From: Circinella umbellata
Taxonomy: Eukaryota; Mucoromycota; Mucoromycetes; Mucorales; Lichtheimiaceae
Direction: 5' to 3'
DNA length: 64,000 nt
NCBI GenBank assembly: GCA_025093555.1
Contig: JAIWNF010000005.1
Coordinates: 558,001 to 622,000, forward strand
Shown: in pieces, positions 37,192 to 48,577 of the stretch
Layout of the letters: the number at the start of each line of letters is the position of its first letter
Numbering within the stretch: the first letter of the stretch is position 1
Notes under the pieces: model-generated
What the model saw: only the letters and a program-made list of their open reading frames with translations
Databases searched by the model: none
What the model was told of the DNA's origin: nothing
Position numbers and translations under genes: made by a program

Positions 37192-39119
37192 AGTCCCAGT
37201 AGTATCAGTGCAACACACCTGGCGCAAAGACTTTGTAGTACACACGGAACGCGCTTTTTAATCAGTGTATGTGTGTGTGTGTGTGTATGAGAAAGAGAGA
37301 AAGAGAGGAATTTCTTTGTTTGGCTGAACTTTACTCTAATCTGAGAATAAAATTTGGTTGAACCTGATAGATTAACATGATCATACTCATGCCAATTGTA
37401 TACGTTAATAGAGCCCTTTACCCAATAAATAATCAATTTACTTTAAGGTTAATATGAGACATAATAAAATATGAAAGAGTATATATGATGGTAATCATAC
37501 TATGTCCACTAATAGAATTGATAAAACAGTTGGTTATGCATAGAGCATATATGTATATATGCAGAGCTACTCAATATTGCATTATTTTATAATAACAATT
37601 ATATTATTATAACATGTGATATATATTAGAATATATTGCAACCAAAAAATTATTACGTATGTATGTTTTTTTTAATCGAACGTACAGTATGTGAAATTAA
37701 TTCAAAGGAATGTCAAACGTGGGTGATGGGAATTTCTTAGATACATGTCTATAAAAAAAAGTTTATCAAGTCCAATACCTATAAATTAGATCATGTATAA
37801 TTTGAAACCCCTGACAACATAATTACCAGTGTTTTCAGTAAGAAAGGTTAACACATTATTTAACTACAGTACGTAGTGGTAATACCTAAATAATATATGA
37901 AAGTAATGTACTCTTTCTAAACAATGCTTACTAGTATTACAAGTAAAGAATTGTATAATACGTAGCACAACCGTAGCATAACTTCCTTTATTCACGTTTT
38001 AAAATAAAAATCAATTTTGATTATACAACCTTGTTCTCAGCAGAAGTAATATGACATATACAAAAAAAGAGAATGCGTGATGACTAGAAACCTTTTAAGT
38101 AGGGAAAAAAGCTAAACTAGTGGAAGAAAGGCATAATAATGGGGGAATGGAGTATTTTATAGAGCATCTCGCATAAAAACAAAAAATTTTGAGTACTAGT
38201 GGAATAATTAGACTAATCTAATAATCTTTTGCATGTTGTGCTTACAACTTTTGATATAGTTACATTTCAAATACGTATAAATATATAAAAAAACAAGAAT
38301 TAGATTCTTCAAGGGATTAATACGTAAGTCTGATAAAACTCATTTTTGGGAAGCTTTGAGTATTTTTATCGGTAAGAAAAAAAGTATTTTAACACTTGTA
38401 GGTTGTTCTTCAAAGAACATTCAAAAAAAGAAAGTAGGGTCATAATAATAATTGAGCATACATAGGCCGTCATCGTTTTGATTCATTAATATCGTAAATA
38501 TATTTTATCAATATAAAGTTATTCGTTTCACTATGATTATCTTCTTCACCAATGTATGTTTCGATTACTTTTTGATTTATTACAAAGCAAGTTCAAAAAA
38601 AAAAAAGCCGCATCGGTTGCATAATAACACATCATGTTTTGTCATCCTCTTGATCCCCGTTTCAAATATAATCGACATTTTTCTTCAGTGATCTACGTAT
38701 GAATATATTTTATAAGATAGATGCGTATTTTTTAAGAGAAAAACAAATACGTAGAGTGAAGAATAAATATATGTACAGATAAAAAAAAGAGAGCTTGTTC
38801 ATATAAACGCCATTAAATTATTTTAACCATAGAGCCATTTTGTCTTAACTTGATTGATCAATCATGTTTCGATCTACCGCTGAATTAAGAACAATGATTT
38901 ACTTGCTTGCTCATGAGCTTCTTCAGCTTTGCCCTTTCCTTGATCCTATTCCAACAACCGCAATGTAGTTGTTTCTTTGATATATTTAATACATATAAAG
39001 AAGAAAAGGTAAAATAAATATCGCCATAGAAGCTTGTTACAACTACTATGACTCGGTTATTAACTATAGTAACAACCTTATATACTACGTAAACCTAGTA
39101 GCGCCATCCTAAGACGAAC
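37192..39119. other. gene-poor AT-rich region with many TACGTA sites
   Basis: No supportable gene. A (TG)n run at about 37268-37287 lies in the upstream region of the SANT-WD40 gene. TACGTA occurs at 37654, 37870, 37959, 38272, 38321, 38694, 38748 and 39086. Confidence 0.5.
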
Positions 39120-39951
39120 AGATACTAACAAATAGAAGAAAGCACATCCATACACTCCTTCACTTTCACTAATAGGTCCCACTCCATCACTACCTCTCGT
39201 TCACTTCCGTCAATTCGCTTTCCCCCTTCACTCACACAAATTTATTTCTACTTCTTCATTTCCACTCATTCACTTATACCCATTAGTTTCCACTCTCACT
39301 TACGCCTCTTTACTCTTACACGCATCCGTTTTCATTTCTTTACTCCCACACATTAACTCACACTCTTTCATTTACACTCTTTCATTTTCCCTCATTCATC
39401 TATACCCATTAAATTATACTTACTCGCGCTCATTCGCTTCCATTTTTTCATTCGCACCTATTCCTTTCCACTTCTTCATATGCTTGCATACTCTTTTATT
39501 CCTTCACCTGCACCCATTCACTAACATTATTTTAGTTACACTCATTCACATCCACATACCCTTTTTCATTCCCATTCACTCACTCCTATCCATTAATTTC
39601 TACCCTTTTACTTCCATTCACTCAATTCCTCGCGTTCACATCGACGCATTCCCTTCCACTCTATCACTTCTATTTACTCACTTCCATCCATTAATTTCCA
39701 CCCATTGGCTTTCCCCATTTCACTTCCATTCACTCACACCCCTTCACTTTTACTAATCACCTTTACTAATCACCTTCATTTATTCACTTGCTCCCATTTC
39801 CGCACATTTGGTTGCACTCAACAGCTTCTACTCTCTCGCACCCATTCACTTCCATTCCATTCCTTTTTTTTCCATTCACTTTCACCCTTTCACTCAAACA
39901 CATGGACTCACTCCGCTCACTTTACATTTTCTTTTTTCTAATCACCTATAC
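39120..39951 (+). repeat. degenerate C/T/A tract nearly free of G (CACTCATTCACTTCCATT-like)
   Basis: About 800 bases in which the plus strand has almost no G. It is built of loose variants of CATTCACTTCCA and CACCCATT words. Apparent ORFs here (39484-40164) come only from this bias against stop codons. It looks like an old, diverged satellite or simple-sequence expansion. Confidence 0.8.
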
Positions 39952-40096
39952 CTTGACACCTACCTTATTCGAGCGCCGGCCTTGACATTTACCTTGTTCG
40001 ATCGCCGGCCTTGTCACTTACCTTATTCGATCGCCAGCCTTGACACTTACCTTGTTGGATCGCCAGCCTTGTCAGCTACCTTGCTGAATCGCCGGC
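39952..40096 (+). repeat. 29-bp minisatellite, five tandem units
   Basis: Units 39952-39980, 39981-40009, 40010-40038, 40039-40067 and 40068-40096, each 29 bases, followed by a partial unit. Each reads CTTGnCA..TACCTT then .TTCGATCGCCGGC with a few substitutions. Every unit ends in GCCGGC or GCCAGC, often preceded by CGATCG. GC content is far above the surroundings. It directly abuts the G-poor tract. Confidence 0.95.
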
Positions 40097-41935
40097 CTTG
40101 TCCCTTATGGCGCATAGGATCGGCAGAGGTTGAGACCAAGTCAACCAGGATATCTATATATTAGAGCAAGGTATAATAGAATAATATTATCATTGTTTCT
40201 TGAATGAAATAAATTAAATGTCATTTGCAATAGCATGGAAAGTTACATTAAAAAAGAATGCATTACTCACCTTGATGACATACATTAGGTACACAGACAT
40301 TCGGAGATGGTTCATTAAATTTCGATAGCGGTAATAAGATATCTATTGAGTAGCAGTTGGTTTTGTAAATTAAATGGATCATAGTAACGCAAGATAATTC
40401 CTAGTAAATTCACATATCAATCTAAAAATAAGAATAATAATATTTACCTTTGTCTATTTTCTGTATTGGTTTCAAAATAAAATAAATATGTTGCGCTCAC
40501 TCCTCTTAAGATTACAAACTTGTTGTTGAGGACAGTAGTGGCCTTGAGCGGTGGGTTGTTTCAATTTTTTTTTATGTTTGAAGCGTTGGCTTGTCATTAA
40601 TCGACTTTTTGGGGAAAACATTAAGGAAGATATGCTGCACTTATGAGGATTTTCTTTCATTTGTCTGTCTATAAATTAATATGACAATAATAAGTATCAT
40701 ATGTAAAAAAGAAATAAAGTATCCTCTCAAAATAAAAATAAAATAATCAGTTATGCTCTTGCTTTTTTTTCTTTTTCTCTCCTCATCATTGCCTTCATCG
40801 TTTGTAATGCTTGATTTAATAAATTTGATTTCTTGGTCGTATTATATCGTCAGCTTGTAGGTATATAAAGTCGAAAAAAAAGCCTTTCGTGTTTTATTTT
40901 TTTCCAGTCACCATCTGGTTTTAATTAAGGTTTGAAATGTATGCGCGGTTAAAAAAGATTTCATGCAACCAACTGCACCAAAATAGCCCCAATAAGTAGT
41001 ACACGTTCTGTATTAGAACTCATCTTGACACCTTGGAAAAACCTTAATTATACCCGCATTATGGGAGTCTTGTAAACCGTTATATAATATTGTAAAATAG
41101 ATCAGAAGTACACCATTGATAATATGTCTTACATGGATATATTGCATGCTTTTTCAAGGTAAAGGGGATAAATCCAGTAAAGATCAAAAAGCCATAATAG
41201 TCGCGCTTGAAGGTCTATGGGTGATAAGTTTATGGAGAGACGGTTATTGTTGTTAAAAAGACAATGGAGTAAAGTATTTTGAAGTAACTGTACCTTTGAA
41301 TCTTTTGTATCGATTATTGCTTGTTAGATGTTATTAAAATAAAGAAAAGTTGTACTTTTTTTCTTTTTGTATGTTGGAAGCAGGGGGGGACAGAAAAAAA
41401 GGAATGTAAAAAGGATTAAAAATAACAGTACGTATCAAAAAAAAAAAGGTAATGAGAGTAGTATTTACTGCACTTCTGTTTTTTTTGTTGTTGAGTGGGG
41501 AAGAAAGGGTACAAAAAATCAAAGTTACAAGTATGTAACTGAAAAATTAAGTATTAAAAGAAAATGAGCACTTTACTTTACTTGAATGTTGAGAGAAAGT
41601 GCAAAAACGAATGTAGAAAGCATAAGTTACTGAAAGTACATTTCATAAAAAAAAAGTAGTTGATAGGAAAGAGAAAGAAATTGTCGTGGTGACAATTTTT
41701 AATATAATACAGGGAATGGTAATAGTAATAGTGATCTACTCCCATGTTACACCAGTTGGCACCGCGTCAAAAAAACCCATCAAGATCTTCATAAACTATA
41801 GAATGCAATATTCCGTGTCAAACTAAGATTAGTCTGTGACATGACAATAAGTTTCTTGACAGCGTTCTTATTTATTGTAGGAAGAAAAACGATTTTTTTA
41901 TGTAGTCATAGTAGCAACATGTTGCGTAAAAATTT
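40097..41935. other. gene-poor region
   Basis: About 1.8 kb with no convincing gene. A minus-strand ORF at 40472-40660 (62 residues, basic, with KRSERNIF) has no recognised family. Otherwise A/T-rich with homopolymers. Confidence 0.4.
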
Positions 41936-42292
41936 ATGAGCGAAATTCAACAACGGCGGAATATGGGTTATTTGTATTGGATACAAAAAGGTGAGTGATG
42001 CATTTAAAAAGATATATAGAATCACTTTTATATTTAAAGAAAAAAAATTATACGTATGCAGGTCATTAAAGAAAAGGAAAGCCATAAATTCTTGTCGATG
42101 CCGTTTTCAAAACAAACGTGTAGTCCCAAAGTTCTCGACCGTCCACCTTATTTTGAAAATATTGAAAATTGCAAACCGTTCCGGGATAAGAGTGCTTCGT
42201 CGAGAAAAAGTATCAATAATCCCAAGAAAGTTCAATTGACATTTTATGACTGTATTTTATATAAAAAAGTGTTTTGTTGTAGAATTATATAA
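41936..42292 (+). CDS. possible small two-exon gene, 91 residues, unknown
   Basis: Exon 1 41936-41990 (MSEIQQRRNMGYLYWIQK) ends in a strong donor (AAAAAG|GTGAGT). Joining to an acceptor at 42071 (ATTAAAG|) restores an open frame to 42292, including FSKQTCSPKVLDRPPYFENI and FRDKSASSRKSINNPKK. The more typical acceptor 10 bases earlier (TATGCAG) would give an immediate stop, which weakens the model. Composition (P, D, N, C, K) is less biased than in neighbouring random ORFs. No family is recognised. Confidence 0.3.
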
Positions 42293-45200
42293 TTGATGAC
42301 TGTAACTGTAAATAAAAAGATGAAGTATATTTTTTTGTGCACCAAAAACAGAATCACCTTTGTTTCAACAGACAGCATGATATTGGTAAAATGACTGGGG
42401 TATTTGACCAAAAAAAAATACAAGAGCTGTGTTTTAGATTATAGGGGTGGGAAATCGTGGTATTTGTTGTGATCTGACACGTTATATCTTTAATAACCAC
42501 TTATTACTGTAAAGTGAATTTTTCTAGTTCAGTCTGTAGTCTCTCCATATGTGAACATCGGTACCGATTTCGTGAAATACCAGTTTAACTTTCGAAGTTA
42601 AACTTACAGCTACAAAAGATACTGTAAGACACCATATAATCAGAATAAACTGTACGAGATAAAAATATGAAAGCTTATATATCTGCACTGTATCTTACTT
42701 GTTTTAATATGTAGTCTTACATCATTGTAAAGAGAATAGGTTAAGATTTGAAAAAAAAATTGTGCTTATTAGAAACGAAGGCTATAGTAGCCGGCGCTTA
42801 TGGGCATGTGTTCAGTTTTATTAACATACATTATAGATACACCATATGATATACTGTATACGTATATATATGAATGAAAAATAAGAGGAAATAAATTATA
42901 TATAAGCTTGTTTAATATCATCATAACAAGATTAATCATCATTATTTAGATTAATATATGATGTTGTATTTTACAATAACAATATGATAATGATAATATT
43001 CAGTAATACCTACGTATGTGTCAAAATTAGATTTCTGTTTATTGTTACACTGTTCATTCTTTTTTACTGTTGAAAATCGTCAACCAATTCGTTCTTGTAT
43101 ATATATATAGTCATAAAACGACTACGTAGGTAATACGTATGAGCTTTTTCTTTCTGAATTTTTTGCTGTATAAAGTCATCTTTACCCCCGTCTATCAACA
43201 AATCCCCTCTCTCTCCCGCATTTCATGCCATCGATACCAAAGGAGATGCTTTTGTATGTTTTTTCTTTCTCAAATAAATACTAATAATGATTCATCATCT
43301 CATTATTTATTTATCTGTTTACTAACGTGACATAAACACTGATAGGCTGCTTCTGAACTGGATGAATTATTTTTTTTGACTTATTATCACTACGTACATA
43401 TGACAGCTTGTTCTTTGTTTCCATGACACTCTTCTTTCAACCTTCATTTTGTTTTTTGTTTTTTTGACAATATAGCCATTTTTGAACAACCCACTTCAAA
43501 AAAAAAAAAAAAAATTGAAAAGACTACGTAATGTCTTTGAAAAGCAAAATGTAACAGCTTTTTAGATTTAAAAAAAGTCCAACTATAATTATTATTATTG
43601 CAGTGTTCACAATGTAAAGTACTTGCACCACTATATTTCTTTCAAAATAGCTATGTACTTCTACGTACGTATTCCATGTATTTTTATAATTATAACACTG
43701 TATATTTGCATGAATGAAAAGACTGTAGTTGATAGCACCCTAGCACACATGCAGAGATCTCGAACGACACATCTTTATTTAATAGTTAACAATATTAAAT
43801 TGATGTTCATCCTCTCATATATATTTATCATGAATTTATATTTATAAAGCAAAACGTATGCATTGGTTACATTTTCGTTGTTATCTACATGGAACATTTG
43901 AAACACTTTCATTCTTTCATTCTATTATTATTTAATGAAAGAAACTCATAATAAAAGTATGAAATTAATATATATTGATTGAATGAAAGCAAATACAGAA
44001 AATAAACACGTGACCAGAATGATACGTCATTTATCTTTTGAAGTGAAAAATAACAAGTAGTTAAATTAATTTAATTGGGAGAAAAAATAAAATAAAAAGG
44101 GTAGATACATATATATGTAGTAACTCATTTTTCCCGCCATTACGCTCCTTATTATGTTCCATTTATTTTCATTGTGCTTTTATTGTTTAGCTTGTATATT
44201 TTCTTTTGTGGGGGGGGGAGAAAGGAACTTCTACTATAAATGACACCAAACAAAAAGGTCATATAAATCCAAAAAATGGCTGTTGTTTTTTTTTTGTTGG
44301 TAACACGACTCTTGTGCCTTTTTTTATTATATCTGGGGGGGGTGGTTATATTATAACCATCCTCCTTAGCTAGATTTGACATGTTAAATGAAAAAAGAAA
44401 GATTAGCCGCTGAGGTTTGGTGTAATAATAAGAAGAAAAGTGGAGATCTTTTACAGAATTATTGTGAAAAGAGTAAGGGGGGGGGAGGGAGATATATTAA
44501 AATTGAAGGTTGTGGCTGGTGATTGATATGTAATAGGTACGTAAAATGAGATAATAATTACCGGCGTTATATAACATCATCATATTACAACCTATTTAAA
44601 ACTAACCAATTATAACTGATTGATTCATATTCTTGGATGTATGACGTAAAAGAGAATATAAAAAAGTGTCTTTTATAAGCACTACTATATAATATTGCTG
44701 CTGCTGCTGCATGATAATAATAATAATAAGCATTACGCACATTGTTTAACTACTCTTATAAACACTGTTCATTATATATTACACGTGCATAAGTCAAAAA
44801 GAAAAATTTCAAACTAACACTCTTTTTGGATCGCGATTCAAATTTTTCTTTATGGAAAGACTTCAGCTCTCTCCTTGATAAGTTATATAGTTTTAATTCT
44901 TCATAGTTCAAATAGAAAATTGCTTTTTAAACTTTTTACCATCAAAACAAAACACAAGCCTAAATTTTAATAAAAGAATATTAGTATCTTCTAACTTTAA
45001 TAAGAAAATAAGTTAGTTTTATACTGACCCTTCACTTTACGTATCAAAATAAATGGTTGGATTCATGATTAAACTAATTATGAACGATAGTAATATAGAG
45101 AGAAGAATAGATTCTTATTATAATATTGATATAGTTTAACCAATTAACAAAAAAAAAAAATAGAGTCCATAAAAAATATGAATTGACAGTTTTTATCAAT

Positions 45201-48200
45201 ATAAGCTTATTGCGGATGCCTTCTAATAGGATTAATATGTACTGTCATGACTACGAATGATTATTATGCAACATTCTCTTTTTTTTTACAATTATTATTA
45301 AATTTTATTGGCAATTTCAGTTATTATAATATACAGAAACTATTTAGTACGTATCAATTTGAATTGATTCTCCTTACATATTGTTATCTCGTGGCGACGC
45401 ATCTATGAAGTAATAGAAGAAGAAGAAAAATGCTAATGGAATGTCATAATTTTTGTAATGTATAATCCTGACTGAGGTTTTTATTTTATTTTATTTTTTA
45501 CTACATCAATTAATTCAATCAATATAACAAACCATTTAAGCCCCCAATAAAAACGTGCCATCAGTCGATCATTCACATTTTTGTTTTGTTTGTTTATTAT
45601 TGTTGTACAGATTTAAGTACGTATCAAAACATTTTTCTGTAATGTTAATAATTACAAACTAAATAAACTTCCAATAATGCATGCATGATTCTCGGTGGGG
45701 GGTGAGGAGGAGGAGAATAAAAAATAGGGGTTGGGGGTGGTTGATGATTTATGATTTGTGTGGGGAGAGAGAGACCTTCAAAAAAGAAAGAACTAAAGAG
45801 GTGATTTTCGCACTATCATTTTATTTCATTATAATTGGAAATACAAATTACAAATAAGGTTATCACCTTTTTTTCATTACACAACTTTGATTTTCTTTGT
45901 GTTTCTTTTCGATATGATAGTATAATATTATAGCAATATATTATTTCTTCTATATACTTCTTTAAATAATAAATGATTGAATGATGTAGTTTTAAACAGC
46001 TAATATATGTACAGAAAAAAAAAATCGTTTACATTCAACCAAAAAGGCAAATTTGCACATCCTTATTCTAATTACTTGAAAAAAAAAATCTTGATGCCAT
46101 GTTATAATAAAATGTTATTAAAAGAGAGAATCCCTTTTTTTTTTTAGCAGTCTAACTACCTCTCCTTCCCCATTTAGAACAAACCCTTTTTTTTTTTAAC
46201 TTTGAATTTAACTGAGTCATAAAATTCGGGGGAGTTGAAAAAAAAAGAAGCATTTTTTCATAATAAATAATTGGGGATTATATATCATTAACTAAACTAA
46301 AGTCTTTCTATATCCCACCCCCCCTTTTTTTTTATATATATATTTCTTTCTGTACTCCCCCATAATATATAAAGATGCATCAGAATAAATAAAAATAATC
46401 TAGAATTAATTGAGAGAGAAAAAAAAACGTGCGAATAAAAGATTATGAAACAAGTAAAAAAAAGGAGGGTCTTTGTTTGTTAGTTAGTTTGTTTGTTTGT
46501 TTGATAGAAGGGGAATAAATGGATGAAAGGAAGGAGAGTTATAATTTTCAAAATGAATATGTGAAATTATTATTGTTTTTATTGTTGTATTTTAGCTTGT
46601 CTTTTGTATATAAGCCGATTCGGAAGTGATAATAATATCAATTAGGAGAAGAAGTAGAGATATAATTGAGATATATTATAGATAACAATAAAAGAGGGAG
46701 TATAACATCATTTTATGTCTATTCAAATATCATGAATATAATAGAAAAAAAGAACAAAAAGAATGTTTTTTTTAACTGACAACAAAAAAAAAAGATACAA
46801 AAGGTACAGAATTTGATAGAAAGGGGTTGTTTTTGGGGGGGGGAGGAGGAGGAGGAGGAGGAGAAGAGAGAATTGGTATGTGTAGGTTAGAATGAATATA
46901 TATAATAGAAAAGAAGAAGAAGAGGTTAAAGAATTTATTATTTTATTACATGACCAATCTTATGTCTTGAAATATATTAATCGTGTCGTCATTACGTATA
47001 ATAAAAACCTCAAATTTTTTTATAATTTCTTTTTTGGACCCTGAATGTTATAATTGAGCTTTAAAGCAGAACAGCGGATGGTATGCTACTAATCATGGTT
47101 AGTATAGCCTTAATATTATTATTCAACACAACCAAATCCATCTATCTTGTTCTATAACAAAATAAACTTACTACCAATTATTCTTATTACTAACTATAAT
47201 TCATTATTATCATCTTTTTTATGCCCCTACCTTCCCCCTCTCTTATTCTTTATACGTTCTATCTCTCCCATTTTCAATTGTTTAAACTAAAATGTCAATC
47301 ATTTAATATAAAGAAATAAAGTCTTATTTTGTTGTAATATAATTTGTTATATATATTTTTTTATAAAAGAAAAAAAAATGTTATGCAACTGTATGAAAAT
47401 AGAAAGGATATAAAGAAAGAAAAAAAAGGGCTACTACAATATGAATGAACGAATGAGTGAATGAATGAATGAAATGAAAAATAATATTTACAAGCAAGCA
47501 AATTTTTTTGGCTTGAACCAGCAGCCATCTAACCAATTACTACTAATTCATAATTCTTGTTTTTTTTTTTTTTTTTGCATAATTTTTTTTTTAAAGAAAA
47601 GAAAATGAGAATGATGTAGAAAGAAAAAAAACAATAAGAATTGGATCACGAACATAAAAAAATTAAATGGATAATAGAATAGAATGGCATAAAAAAATGT
47701 GATGGCGAATTTTTGAAAAAAAAAAAAAAAAGGGAGGGGGGAAACCGTTCAACGATAGGGAGAAATGATAAGATCGAAATAGTCATGAAGGGAAGGCAAA
47801 TGAAAAAAGTAGGCGTTCTTTTTGATGATGATAATAATAATAATAATGACGAATGGAAGGTTATTATCATTGCTTTGTTTCGACCAAAGCGAAAACGAGA
47901 GAATTATATGTATATATGATGATGATGATAATGATGATGATGTAAAATGATTTGATATATTCAAGAAAGAACTTTGTCGGTTTTTCCACATATAATTGAA
48001 TTTGTTGTTATTTGTTATCGATGAGGATATATAATATATATAAATATATATACGCAAGAAATGTCTCTTCTAAAGGACATGCTAATATATATAATATGAT
48101 GATGATGCTAATTGTTTGTCGTTCATTGTATAAAATAATAATTTGGTTGTTAGGTATTTTTTTTTTGCTGTTAAAATTGTTGAATAATATGTAACGAAGA

Positions 48201-48397
48201 ACTTATATGTGTAATTTGTTGTTGTTGTTGTTGTTGCTGTTGCTATGTCGTTCAACGAGCAGATAAAAGTCATGAAAAAATAACTGTCGAGCAAAAAAAA
48301 AAGAATAAGAGACGAAATATTTTGAATAGTCTTGTGAATGTATAAACTGTAAAACGACGTTGCTTTTTTTTTAAAAAAAAATGCCATTTGGTTCAAT
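42293..48397. other. 6-kb gene desert with homopolymer and G-run clusters
   Basis: No supportable protein-coding gene or tRNA. Runs of 7-9 G occur near 44211, 44334, 44477 and 46837. GGAGGAGGAGGAGGAG lies at about 46844, and long A or T runs are frequent. TACGTA is common up to 46998. It could be a long regulatory region, untranslated RNA or heterochromatin; the sequence alone does not decide. Confidence 0.45.
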
Positions 48398-48577
48398 TTA
48401 TGCGTAATGAGGGCAATCCGATGATGCGTGCATTGTTGATCCACAAAGGTAACAAAGTTTATCACAAGTCATATTACAAACATGAACAAAACTTGTTGAT
48501 GTCGCATTCACTAATTCTTTAAATGTCGTTCCAGTGACATTTTTTTGCTTGTTATTCAAATGTTGGCAGCAAGACAT
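48398..48577 (-). CDS. possible 59-residue CCHC zinc-knuckle protein
   Basis: A single uninterrupted ORF from MSCCQHLNNK to the stop at 48398. It contains CYLCGSTMHASSDC, an exact C-X2-C-X4-H-X4-C zinc knuckle at residues 42-55, followed by PHYA-stop. Further cysteines at 3, 4, 34 and 38 precede it. Such knuckles bind single-stranded nucleic acid in CNBP/Gis2-like proteins and retroelement Gag proteins. Alternatives: last exon of a longer gene, or a Gag fragment. The rest of the locus shows no other retroelement signal. The codon content contrasts with the homopolymer-rich flanks. Confidence 0.45.
   Translation of the reverse strand: MSCCQHLNNKQKNVTGTTFKELVNATSTSFVHVCNMTCDKLCYLCGSTMHASSDCPHYA

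Larger units (their letters stand above)
37654..46998. promoter_or_regulatory. cluster of about 23 TACGTA palindromes
   Basis: By-eye positions: 37654, 37870, 37959, 38272, 38321, 38694, 38748, 39086, 41429, 42051, 42859, 43011, 43123, 43134, 43391, 43525, 43662, 43666, 44538, 45038, 45348, 45618 and 46993. Four have the longer form TACGTATCAA (41429, 45038, 45348, 45618). The word is rare in the gene-dense part of the window. TTACGTAA-like words are known bZIP (Yap/CREB-type) sites in fungi; whether these are bound is unknown. Confidence 0.45.

Noticed and set aside
37192..37245. N-terminal extension of the SANT-WD40 protein beginning at 37245
   Set aside because: It needs a GTG start; the first ATG at 37191 is the better choice.
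39952..40096. CRISPR-like array
   Set aside because: Units are directly adjacent with no spacers, and the genome is clearly eukaryotic.
39484..40164. Overlapping long ORFs on the plus strand
   Set aside because: They arise from the G-poor repeat tract, which rarely forms stop codons; the proteins are Ser/Thr/His/Pro/Leu repeats without domains.
40472..40660. 62-residue basic minus-strand ORF
   Set aside because: No recognised family or flanking exon; could not be supported beyond chance.
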